DNA from: CAYXGZ01 sp964464755
GTDB taxonomy: Bacteria; Planctomycetota; MHYJ01; JACPRB01
DNA: 24,866 nucleotides
Reading direction: 5' to 3'
Assembly: GCA_964464755.1 (NCBI GenBank)
Contig: CAYXGZ010000050.1
Location: forward strand, 1-24,866
The notes under the pieces are model-generated. The model saw only the letters and a list, made by a program, of their open reading frames with translations, ran no database searches and was not told the origin of the DNA. The translations under genes were made by a program, and so were the position numbers. Shown here piece after piece: positions 17,332-24,659 of this stretch (position 1 is its first letter; each line of letters starts with the position of its first letter).

Positions 17332-18144
17332 GTGGCGAAGAAGGGCGAGCTGGGCCGGGTCTGGGATTACGTCGTCAACACGCAGGCGTGGCGGTCCATC
17401 ATCCGCCACGGCTACCCCGATTCGCCCCGCAACCGCTCGCTGGCCATCCTCTCGAACCTCGTCCTGCACCTGCACCCGATCCGCATGCGCAAGAGCGGCG
17501 TGCGGGTCCGCTACACCTGGTGCATGGGCGGCCTGACGTTCTTCCTCTTCCTCGAGCTGGCGATCACGGGCCTGCTGCTCATGTTCTACTACCGCCCCAC
17601 GGCGGAGTACGCCTACAACGACATCACCTACCTCCGCGCCGACGTGCCGCTGGGGATCATGCGGGAGCTGCACCGCTGGGGCGCCCACGCCATGGTCATC
17701 AGCGTCTGGCTGCACATGATGCGCGTGTTCATGACCGGCGCCTACAAGCCGCCAAGGGAGTTCAACTGGGGCATCGGCGTCATCCTGCTCGTCCTGACGC
17801 TGCTGCTCTCGTTCACGGGCTACCTGCTGCCGTGGGACCAGCTGGCGATGTGGGCCGTCACGGTCGGCACGAACATGGCCCGGGCCACGCCCGTCATGGG
17901 CTACGAGGGTCCCGGCGCCGCGTTCGTCGTCGTCCCGTTCGCCGACGGGGCCGGCTCCATCGGCGTGGTCCACCAGGCCAGCGACGTCCGCTTCGGCCTG
18001 CTGGGCGGCCGCTTCGTCGGCGCGTCCACGCTGCTGCGGTTCTACGTGCTCCACTGCGTGGCCTTCCCGCTCGTCGCCGCCTTCCTGATCGCCCTCCACT
18101 TCTGGCGGGTGCGGAAGGACGGCGGGATCTCGGGGCCCCTCTAG
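17332..18144 (+). CDS. Cytochrome b6-type subunit (N-terminal cytochrome b, four haem-ligand histidines)
   Basis: A 270-residue integral membrane protein matching the b6 half of cytochrome b. The haem ligands are H114 and H128 on helix B (LHRWGAHAMVISVWLHMM) and H241 and H256 on helix D; the helix-D pair is 15 apart, as in b6, rather than 14 as in mitochondrial cytochrome b. C64 in YTWCMGGLTF aligns with the b6 cysteine that covalently holds haem ci on the Qi side. TGYLLPWDQ and the final GGISGPL are classic b6 blocks. The GTG at 17332 has AAGGAG 5 nt upstream; an earlier ORF start would run into the Rieske gene. An extra segment rich in Gly lies between helices C and D (~188-225). It oxidises quinol with the Rieske protein and subunit IV. 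Confidence 0.95.
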   Translation: MAKKGELGRVWDYVVNTQAWRSIIRHGYPDSPRNRSLAILSNLVLHLHPIRMRKSGVRVRYTWCMGGLTFFLFLELAITGLLLMFYYRPTAEYAYNDITYLRADVPLGIMRELHRWGAHAMVISVWLHMMRVFMTGAYKPPREFNWGIGVILLVLTLLLSFTGYLLPWDQLAMWAVTVGTNMARATPVMGYEGPGAAFVVVPFADGAGSIGVVHQASDVRFGLLGGRFVGASTLLRFYVLHCVAFPLVAAFLIALHFWRVRKDGGISGPL

Positions 18145-18153
18145 GAAGCCACG

Positions 18154-19236
18154 ATGCCGGAATTCCTGAAAGAGTTCATCAACAACCTCTTCAACCCGAC
18201 GATCTACGTCACGGCGAGCATCGTCGTCTTCGTCGCCATGATGCTGACGTACCGGTTGTGGACCCGGCCGAAGGTCGCCCTCTCGATCCTCTTCCTGATG
18301 ATCGGGTTCTTCGCCGTCTCCTTCACCGACCACAACTTCCGCGAGATCGTCACGAAGCCCGACAACGTGCCGATCGTCGCCCTGATCTTCATCCTCGGCT
18401 TCTTCCTCTGGCTCTCCCTGCGCCAGGCCGCCATCAACGACGAGCGCCTGGAGAAGGGCGAACCGCCCCGCGAGGCCCTCGAGGCGAACGACCGCGTCCT
18501 CGTCTGGCCGGACCTGGTCTACGAGGAGCTCATCGCGGCCGTCCTCGCGACGGTCGTGCTCGTCGTGTGGTCCATCTACCTGAAGGCGCCGCTCGAGGAG
18601 CCCGCCAACCCGGGCCGCACGCCGAACCCCTCGAAGGCCCCCTGGTATTTCCTCGGCCTCCAGGAGATGCTCGTCTACTTCGACCCCTGGATCGCCGGCG
18701 TCGTCCTGCCGACGATGATCATCACGGGCCTGATCCTGGTGCCCTACTGCGACCGCAACCCGCGGGGCATGGGCTACTACACGGTCAAGGAGCGCCCGCT
18801 CGCCGTCTGGACCTTCCTCTTCGGGTTCCTCGTGCTCTGGGTCGTGCTCATCATCATGGGCACGTTCATGCGCGGCCCGAACTGGAACTTCTTCGGCATC
18901 TACGAGAAGTGGGACGTCCACAAGGTCGAGCCGCTGACGAACATCAACCTCTCGGAGTACTTCTGGGTGCGCTGGCTCGGCCAGGGCCTGCCGGAGCACT
19001 GGCTGCTCCGCGAGCTGCCGGGCATCCTCGCCGTCGCGGGCTACATGTTCGTCCTGCCGCCGCTCCTCGCCTTCACGGTCTGCCGCAAGATGTACAAGGA
19101 GCTCGGCTTCCTGCGCTACAACCTCGTGATGGTCCACCTGATCGTCATGGCGGCGATGGTGATCAAGATGGTCCTGCGCTGGACCATCAACCTGAAGTAC
19201 CTGGTCTTCATCCCCGAGTACTTCTTCAACATCTAG
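18154..19236 (+). CDS. Subunit IV-like C-terminal cytochrome b protein with extra transmembrane helices
   Basis: A 360-residue membrane protein equivalent to b6f subunit IV or the C-terminal half of cytochrome b, but about twice the length of subunit IV. Three additional N-terminal hydrophobic segments (~17-38, 41-58 and 73-92) precede the core. The core shows VWPDLVYEELIAAV, an ANPGRTPNPSKAPWYFLGLQEML block and LPTMIITGLILVPYCDRNP. The Qo-site PEWY motif is A162-P163-W164-Y165, so the usual glutamate is missing. More helices follow at ~218-243, ~288-306 and ~325-345. SD AGGA overlaps the preceding stop. It should form the Qo pocket with the upstream b6-type subunit. The roles of the added helices are unknown; they may hold the HEAT protein or the octahaem cytochrome. 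Confidence 0.9.
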   Translation: MPEFLKEFINNLFNPTIYVTASIVVFVAMMLTYRLWTRPKVALSILFLMIGFFAVSFTDHNFREIVTKPDNVPIVALIFILGFFLWLSLRQAAINDERLEKGEPPREALEANDRVLVWPDLVYEELIAAVLATVVLVVWSIYLKAPLEEPANPGRTPNPSKAPWYFLGLQEMLVYFDPWIAGVVLPTMIITGLILVPYCDRNPRGMGYYTVKERPLAVWTFLFGFLVLWVVLIIMGTFMRGPNWNFFGIYEKWDVHKVEPLTNINLSEYFWVRWLGQGLPEHWLLRELPGILAVAGYMFVLPPLLAFTVCRKMYKELGFLRYNLVMVHLIVMAAMVIKMVLRWTINLKYLVFIPEYFFNI

Positions 19237-19242
19237 GATTCC

Positions 19243-22200
19243 ATGGCTGACGCACCGAAGGTCGAGTACCAGGCCCCCGCGGAGCTCCCGCTCAAGGCGC
19301 AGACCCAGGGCAAGCTGGGCCGGCCCAAGCGCACGCCCGAGGACCAGGCCGAGTACTTCTACGACGTCCGGAAGATGAACTTCATCTTCTTCGTCAGCTC
19401 GCTGCTCATGCTCGCGTCCCTCGTGGGCGCCTTCTACGACGACTACAAGGGCGCCACCCCGGGCGCCAACCGCGACTGGAAGGAGATCCAGAAGACCTGG
19501 ATGGACCTCGAGCTCGCCAAGCTCCAGTTCGAGCTGCACGGGATCGAGCAGGCCGTCAAGGAGCGCGACGGCGACCGGGCCCGGCTCATCTCCCAGGCCG
19601 AGCGCCTCGAGGAGGACCTCCGCGCGCCGGGCAAGATGGTGACCGTCACCGTCCCCGTCCTCGACCCGGCCACGAACACCTTCAAGCCGCTCACCTCGGA
19701 GGTTTCGCTCCCCGCCCTGGAGAAGGCCCGCCTCGACCTGCTCGGCGAGTACCAGCTGAAGACCCAGGCGATGAACTTCGACAAGTCCGTGCTGCAGACG
19801 GCGCGGTACGTCGTCGAGGAGGCCGAGCACCACTGGAACGCGGCCCTCAAGAAGCAGGACCCCCGCGTCGCCCAGGCCGAGCTCCACTACCGCGAGGCGA
19901 AGGAGAAGTACGACGCGATCGTCGCCCAGCTCCAGGCCAGCAAGGCGGCCTACGACGAGGTCGAGGCCCGCATCTCCCGCATCGACGACCAGATCCGCGC
20001 CGCCAAGGCGCCCGCCGAGGCCCTGCGCGCCGAGGCCGCGAAGATCGTCAAGGAGCTCGAGGAGAAGAAGCTCCGGCTCAGCCGCGAGAAGCCCCAGCTC
20101 GCCAACGAGCTCCGCGACGCGCCGATGATGGACTTCTTCGACCCCCGCATCAAGGTGCAGCAGCAGCTGCTCCCGAACATCGCGGACGACTTCAACTTCG
20201 CGAAGATCGAGAAGAACGACCGCTGCCACACCTGCCACCGCACGATCGACAACCCGAACTACGCGGTGACGGTCGACCCCTCGAAGACCCGGCCCCAGGA
20301 CGAGGAGTTCCGCTACACCTTCCGCGACCCCTTCCTGAAGGCCTTCGTCGACTACGCCCGCGGCCGCGTGAAGCCCGAGGAGAGCCCGATCGCCCGGGGC
20401 GTCGCCGAGGGCTGGATCCTGCCGCGCATCAAGTACGGCTCGTGGACGCGCGAGGACGTCATCCGGATCACCAAGACCCTGATGGCCCACCCCAGCCTCG
20501 AGCTCTACGCGGGCGGCGATTCCCCTCACCCGATCGACAAGATGGGCTGCACGTCCTGCCACGAGGGCGACGGGCGCGAGACCGAGTTCTCCCGCGCCGT
20601 CCACATGCCCGACTCGGCCGAGCAGGAGAAGGAGTGGAAGTCCCGCTACCACTACCATTACCGGCACCTCTGGGACGCCCCGATGCTCCCGAAGCGGCAC
20701 GCGTACTCGTCGTGCCGCCGCTGCCACTCCCAGGACGTCGAGCTGCCCGGCGGGGAGGAGTACACCCGCGCCCAGACGCTCTACGAGCGGGCGGGCTGCT
20801 TCGCCTGCCACCGCACCGACTCGTACCAGATCCTGCCCAAGGACACGGGCAGCGCCGCGCTCGACCCGAACCGGAAGTACCGGCGCCCCGGCCCGCCCCT
20901 CACCCACGTCAAGGACAAGGTCGGCCCCGAGTTCGCCTTCAAGTGGATCCTCGCGCCGAAGGACTTCCGCCTCACGACGCGCATGCCGCACTTCTTCGGC
21001 CAGTCCAACGCCCGCACCATCGAGATCGACGGGGTGAAGCACGGCCCCGACCAGGTGGAGGCCGTGATCGTCGGCGCCATGGTCAAGTACCTCATGGCGA
21101 ACTCGGACACCCGGACCAACGCGGCCATCCCCGCGCCGGCCCGCGCGCCGGACCCGAAGGAGGGCCTCAAGGTCTTCGACCAGGTCGGGTGCCGCGGCTG
21201 CCACACGGCGACGCCCGACGCGGAGTACGCGCGCCGCAGCGATCCGCGGAACCCCGACGACGTCCGCCGCGCGCCCGACGGGACCAGCTGGTACCTCTCC
21301 GAGTTCGGCCCCAACCTCGCCGGCATCGGCTCGAAGTTCGCCGAGAACCCGGAGCGGGGCAAGGCCTGGCTCTACGACTGGCTCCGGGACCCCAAGCACT
21401 CGTTCCCCCAGTCGCGCATGCCGAACCTCCGGCTCGCCGACCAGGAGATCCACGACCTCGTCGCGTGGCTCATGTCGCTGCGCAAGGAGGGCGACTTCGA
21501 GAAGAAGCCCGGCATGCCGGCCTTCAACGAGGTCCAGCACAGGATCGCCGACCACCTGGTCTTCGAGGCCCTGAAGGGCCGCATGCCGGACGTGGACGCG
21601 AGGGCCGCGGTCGCCTCGACGAAGGGCAAGGAGGAGGGCAAGCTCCTCTGGCTGGGCCGCCGCATGGTCCAGTCCTACGGCTGCTACTCGTGCCACGAGA
21701 TGAAGGCCGAGCTCCCGAACGACCCGGCGACGGGCGAGACGACGGACCCGCTCCTGAAGCGCCTGCCGTTCCAGGAGCGCCCGATCGACTGGCCGAACAC
21801 CGAGGGCATCGCCGTCGAGATGACCGGCAGCCAGCCCTGGGGCAACAAGTCGGTCGAGAAGCTCGCCTTCGGCTTCGCGGAGTTCGACGGCGTCTCGCTC
21901 GAGGACCCGGGGATCAACTACCGGGGCGTCTCGTTCGAGCACGGCGCGACGGGCAAGCCCTACAAGCACGTCGACCCCGAGAACCCGAACCCCTCGGTCG
22001 TGAAGGTGCGCTTCTTCCGCCACCACTGGCTGAAGAACAAGCTCTACGACCCGCGCGTCTTCGACGGCGGCAAGGCGGCCACGCTGCCGCCCGACGAGCT
22101 GCTGCGCATGCCGAACTTCTACTTCAACGAGGAGGAGGTCCGGCTGCTCTCGACCTTCGTGCTGGGCTTCACCCACCACGAGGTGGCCGGGCTCGTGTCG

Positions 22201-23364
22201 CAGGTCAAGCGGACCTACGACGACGACGGCCGCGCGCGCCTGCGCGGGCAGCGCCTGGTCCGGGAGAACAACTGCCGCGCCTGCCACAAGCTCGCGCTGG
22301 ACCGCCTCGAGGTGGACTGGGAGAGGAAGGACGAGAAGACCCAGAAGGCGGTCCGCAGCTGGGCCTGGGTCGAGGGCGTTCCGACGAGGACCACCGACGC
22401 GGTCCGCGAGCAGCAGCTCAAGGCCTGGAAGGTCTGGCCGGAGAAGCCCGGGCCGGAGCACCTGTCCATGGAGCTCTTCAAGATGAGCTGGACGGTGGAC
22501 TCCTGCTCGATGGAGCGGGCGGGGATCCTCGGACCCAACGTGAACTTCGTGCTGAAGCAGGGCAAGGACGCGTGGCTGCTCGAGATCTCGGGCGACCGGA
22601 TCGTCAAGCGCCACCCCGTGCGCCGCTGGAGGCCGACGGACGGCGGCGAGATCATCCCGCACATCATGGCCTACAAGAAGGCCCACGCGGAGGACGAGGA
22701 GTACATCGGTCCGAACGACAGCCTGCTCATCGACGTGGAGAACGCCGCGGTGCTCTACTCGCGCCTGCCGCCCACGCTGCGCTCGCTGGGCGTGAAGGCC
22801 CAGCCCCAGTGGCTCTTCGAGTTCCTCAAGGCCCCGCACCCGATCCGGCCCGCGCTGGCGCCGATCGCCAAGGGCGGCAAGGGGCCCGTGGACCTGAACG
22901 TCCGCATGCCCACGTTCGGCTTCGGCGACGAGGAGGCGGGGGCGCTCGTGAAGTACTTCTGGAGCCGCGACCGGCTCAAGGGCGTCGAGGACCAGCCCTT
23001 CAACGCGTTCCCGGAGCGCGACGAGGCGCTCCGCGCGTCGCGGAAGGCGATCTACGACGAGCTGGTGCCGTTCCACGAGAAGAACTGCGGCGACTGCCAC
23101 TACGTGGGCGGCCAGGCCCCGCCGGGCGGCGCCGAGGCGTCCTACAAGTTCGCGCCGGAGTTCGAGGACATGGGACGCCGCCTGAGGCCGCGCTGGATGC
23201 GGGCCTGGATGCGGGACCCGAGCTCGGTCTTCCCCGGGACGCCGATGCCGCCCGTGCCGCTGACGCCGGAGCTGGAGAAGGACCGCGAGAACGGCATCCG
23301 GGCGACCGTCGAGTACCTGATGGACTACTCCAAGTTCAAGACCCCGAAGCCGGCCGCGAAGTAG
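19243..23364 (+). CDS. Membrane-tethered octahaem cytochrome c with long coiled coil
   Basis: A 1373-residue protein with eight CxxCH sites, first cysteines at C328, C436, C491, C519, C650, C814, C1011 and C1282. A cytoplasmic N terminus (~45 residues) leads into one transmembrane helix (~46-64, no cleavage site), then a mainly charged, heptad-like coiled coil (~75-310) with a small insert near 130-155. The last five haem sites look like mono-haem class I cytochrome c modules, each followed by a Met in an R-M-P or G-T-P-M-P context (M581, M726, M956, M1222, M1335) as the likely sixth ligand. The first three are close together and may be His/His-ligated. It sits in the operon where cytochrome c1 or f would be, so it probably takes electrons from the Rieske protein. 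No enzymatic domain was recognised. Confidence 0.88.
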   Translation: MADAPKVEYQAPAELPLKAQTQGKLGRPKRTPEDQAEYFYDVRKMNFIFFVSSLLMLASLVGAFYDDYKGATPGANRDWKEIQKTWMDLELAKLQFELHGIEQAVKERDGDRARLISQAERLEEDLRAPGKMVTVTVPVLDPATNTFKPLTSEVSLPALEKARLDLLGEYQLKTQAMNFDKSVLQTARYVVEEAEHHWNAALKKQDPRVAQAELHYREAKEKYDAIVAQLQASKAAYDEVEARISRIDDQIRAAKAPAEALRAEAAKIVKELEEKKLRLSREKPQLANELRDAPMMDFFDPRIKVQQQLLPNIADDFNFAKIEKNDRCHTCHRTIDNPNYAVTVDPSKTRPQDEEFRYTFRDPFLKAFVDYARGRVKPEESPIARGVAEGWILPRIKYGSWTREDVIRITKTLMAHPSLELYAGGDSPHPIDKMGCTSCHEGDGRETEFSRAVHMPDSAEQEKEWKSRYHYHYRHLWDAPMLPKRHAYSSCRRCHSQDVELPGGEEYTRAQTLYERAGCFACHRTDSYQILPKDTGSAALDPNRKYRRPGPPLTHVKDKVGPEFAFKWILAPKDFRLTTRMPHFFGQSNARTIEIDGVKHGPDQVEAVIVGAMVKYLMANSDTRTNAAIPAPARAPDPKEGLKVFDQVGCRGCHTATPDAEYARRSDPRNPDDVRRAPDGTSWYLSEFGPNLAGIGSKFAENPERGKAWLYDWLRDPKHSFPQSRMPNLRLADQEIHDLVAWLMSLRKEGDFEKKPGMPAFNEVQHRIADHLVFEALKGRMPDVDARAAVASTKGKEEGKLLWLGRRMVQSYGCYSCHEMKAELPNDPATGETTDPLLKRLPFQERPIDWPNTEGIAVEMTGSQPWGNKSVEKLAFGFAEFDGVSLEDPGINYRGVSFEHGATGKPYKHVDPENPNPSVVKVRFFRHHWLKNKLYDPRVFDGGKAATLPPDELLRMPNFYFNEEEVRLLSTFVLGFTHHEVAGLVSQVKRTYDDDGRARLRGQRLVRENNCRACHKLALDRLEVDWERKDEKTQKAVRSWAWVEGVPTRTTDAVREQQLKAWKVWPEKPGPEHLSMELFKMSWTVDSCSMERAGILGPNVNFVLKQGKDAWLLEISGDRIVKRHPVRRWRPTDGGEIIPHIMAYKKAHAEDEEYIGPNDSLLIDVENAAVLYSRLPPTLRSLGVKAQPQWLFEFLKAPHPIRPALAPIAKGGKGPVDLNVRMPTFGFGDEEAGALVKYFWSRDRLKGVEDQPFNAFPERDEALRASRKAIYDELVPFHEKNCGDCHYVGGQAPPGGAEASYKFAPEFEDMGRRLRPRWMRAWMRDPSSVFPGTPMPPVPLTPELEKDRENGIRATVEYLMDYSKFKTPKPAAK

Positions 23365-23368
23365 CCTG

Positions 23369-24160
23369 ATGAGCCTCGCCGGGACCGCGGGGGCCTCGCC
23401 TCCGCGGTCCCTTTGTCTTCTGCTCGCGCTGCTGGTCGCGGGCTGCGAGCCCGCGGAGGCGCCCCGTCCCGCCGCGTCGAACCCTCCCGCCGCTCCGTCG
23501 ACGGCCCCCGCGGGGAAGGGCGCGGTCACGGGCGCGGTGACGGTGCCGCCCGAGCACCTCGATCCCGTGCGCCCGGTCGCGAAGGGCTTCGAGACCTGGT
23601 GCGGGGCGGGCCCGCTTGATCCGAGGATCTACGAGCCCGACCGCGAGTCGCGCGGCCTGCCCGGGGTCTTCGTGTGGGTCGACGGCCCGGCGGCGGACTT
23701 CGCGCCCCCGGCGGTCCCCGTGCTCGACCAGGCTCGCTGCGTCTTCGATCCGCCGATGCTCGTGGTGGCGCCGGGGGACCTCGTCATCCGCAATTCGGAC
23801 TCGATGGCGCACAACACGACGATCGAGGGGAAGGTCAACGAGGCGGTGAACGTGAACCTCCCGCCGGGGCGATCGACGACGGCGCGGCTCGCGTTCGCGG
23901 AGGCGATGAAGGTGCGCTGCAGCGTGCACCCGTGGATGGTGTCGTCGCTCGTGGTGACGCGGACGTCGGCGCACGCGGTGACGGACGCGAAGGGGCGCTT
24001 CCGGATCGAGGGGGCGGCGGCGGGGCGGCGGAAGCTGCGGGCCTGGCATCCGCTGGGGCCGGAGCTGGAGGTCGAGGTCGAGGTGAAGGCGGACGGGGTG
24101 GTGGACGTGCCGCTGGCCTGGGTGCCGCGGCCGAACTTCCGGGCCCCGTTCGGCAGGTAG
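23369..24160 (+). CDS. Cupredoxin-like lipoprotein with C-terminal carboxypeptidase-regulatory-like domain
   Basis: A 263-residue predicted lipoprotein: signal peptide with lipobox LVAGC and lipidated C26, then a Pro/Ala linker. The cupredoxin-type domain (~50-205) shows a type 1 copper set: H148 in MAHNTTI, and C184-x2-H187-x2-M190 in VRCSVHPWM. The C-terminal part (~207-255), with TDAKGRFRIEG and GRRKLRAWHP, resembles the small beta-sandwich carboxypeptidase regulatory-like domain. It starts 4 nt after the octahaem cytochrome gene with no SD, so it is most likely the last gene of that operon. It is a plausible electron carrier that accepts from the octahaem protein, but copper binding and partner are inferred. 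The spacing of the C-H-M ligands is short, as in some plastocyanin relatives. Confidence 0.8.
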   Translation: MSLAGTAGASPPRSLCLLLALLVAGCEPAEAPRPAASNPPAAPSTAPAGKGAVTGAVTVPPEHLDPVRPVAKGFETWCGAGPLDPRIYEPDRESRGLPGVFVWVDGPAADFAPPAVPVLDQARCVFDPPMLVVAPGDLVIRNSDSMAHNTTIEGKVNEAVNVNLPPGRSTTARLAFAEAMKVRCSVHPWMVSSLVVTRTSAHAVTDAKGRFRIEGAAAGRRKLRAWHPLGPELEVEVEVKADGVVDVPLAWVPRPNFRAPFGR

Positions 24161-24182
24161 GCGCCTGCCAGATTGGCGAGGC
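24152..24182 (+). terminator. Overlapping hairpins after the cupredoxin gene
   Basis: GGCAGG (24152-24157) can pair with CCTGCC (24164-24169) across the stop codon. Alternatively, GCCTGCCA (24163-24170) pairs with TGGC-G-AGGC (24174-24182) with one bulged G. The two are mutually exclusive and neither has a T-run. They are a candidate operon terminator. Confidence 0.35.
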
Positions 24183-24229
24183 GGGTGGCGGAGCGCAAAG
24201 GCCGTCGCAATACGTTGGGCGGTAACGAC

Positions 24230-24235
24230 TAAAAT
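24230..24235 (+). promoter_or_regulatory. Candidate -10 box of the groESL promoter
   Basis: TAAAAT (5 of 6) stands out in an AT-rich patch of the intergenic region. It would put +1 near 24242, giving a leader of about 85 nt. No convincing -35 is present at 16-18 nt upstream, so an activator or an alternative sigma factor may be involved. No CIRCE inverted repeat (TTAGCACTC...GAGTGCTAA) is visible. Confidence 0.4.
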
Positions 24236-24241
24236 CCACTT

Positions 24242-24326
24242 CATTCCTCCGGATTCTGGCACCGCCTTTGCTGAATGGGGGCTGCACGGGATGAATCCCC
24301 CGGTGCGAATCTAAGGGAGGACTGCG
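24242..24326 (+). promoter_or_regulatory. Structured groES 5' leader sequestering the Shine-Dalgarno
   Basis: The leader can form one long imperfect helix. TCCTCC (24245-24250) pairs with GGAGGA (24316-24321), which covers most of the groES Shine-Dalgarno GGGAGG. A G-T wobble (24251/24312) and GATTC (24252-24256) with GAATC (24307-24311) continue it. After a TG bulge, GCACCG (24259-24264) pairs with CGGTGC (24301-24306). That is about 18 pairs with 3-nt and 2-nt bulges. The apical part (24265-24300) can form a further GGGG/CCCC stem or a smaller GGGA/TCCC hairpin. The 5' strand starts within a few nt of the predicted transcript start. This is a candidate RNA thermometer or other translational switch. 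Confidence 0.6.
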
Positions 24327-24629
24327 ATGGCGTCGTTGAAGCCCCTTCGGGACAAGGTCGTGGTGGAGCGGACGGAGGCGGAGGAGCGGACGGCCGGCGG
24401 CATCGTGCTGCCCGACTCGGCGAAGGACAAGCCCAAGCAGGGCACGGTCGTCGCCGTGGGGACGGGCCGCGTGCTCGACAACGGCGACGTGAAGCCGCTC
24501 GAGGTGAAGAAGGGCGACGTCGTGCTCTTCGGCGGCTACGCGGGCAGCGAGGTCAAGGTGGACGGCAAGGACTACCTGATCCTCGGGGAGAGCGAGATCT
24601 ACGCGGTCCTCGACGGGTCGAAGAAGTAA
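24327..24629 (+). CDS. groES: Co-chaperonin GroES
   Basis: A 100-residue GroES (Hsp10, Cpn10), the heptameric lid that binds GroEL. The N-terminal LKPLRDKVVVERTEAEERTAGGIVLPDSAKDKPKQGTVVAVG is canonical, including the mobile loop around ERTAGGIVLP that contacts GroEL. GDVVLFGGYAGSEVKVDGKDYLIL near the C terminus matches the family's second block. ATG 24327 has GGGAGG at 24315-24320, but this SD can be base-paired in the leader. groEL follows 30 nt after the stop with its own SD, the standard groESL order. Length and motifs are normal. Confidence 0.98.
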   Translation: MASLKPLRDKVVVERTEAEERTAGGIVLPDSAKDKPKQGTVVAVGTGRVLDNGDVKPLEVKKGDVVLFGGYAGSEVKVDGKDYLILGESEIYAVLDGSKK

Positions 24630-24659
24630 CCCCGACCGGAACACAAGGAGCATAGACAC

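Noticed and set aside
17215..23529. A 2104-codon open frame on the minus strand opposite the respiratory operon
   Set aside because: It lies antisense to several genes with clear family motifs (Rieske, b6, CxxCH). Its composition (strings of Arg, Ala, Val, Asp, Leu and Glu) is what GC-rich third positions produce in the complementary phase.
24161..24241. CIRCE (HrcA) operator upstream of groES
   Set aside because: I looked for TTAGCACTC and GAGTGCTAA with a 9-nt spacer and found neither half.
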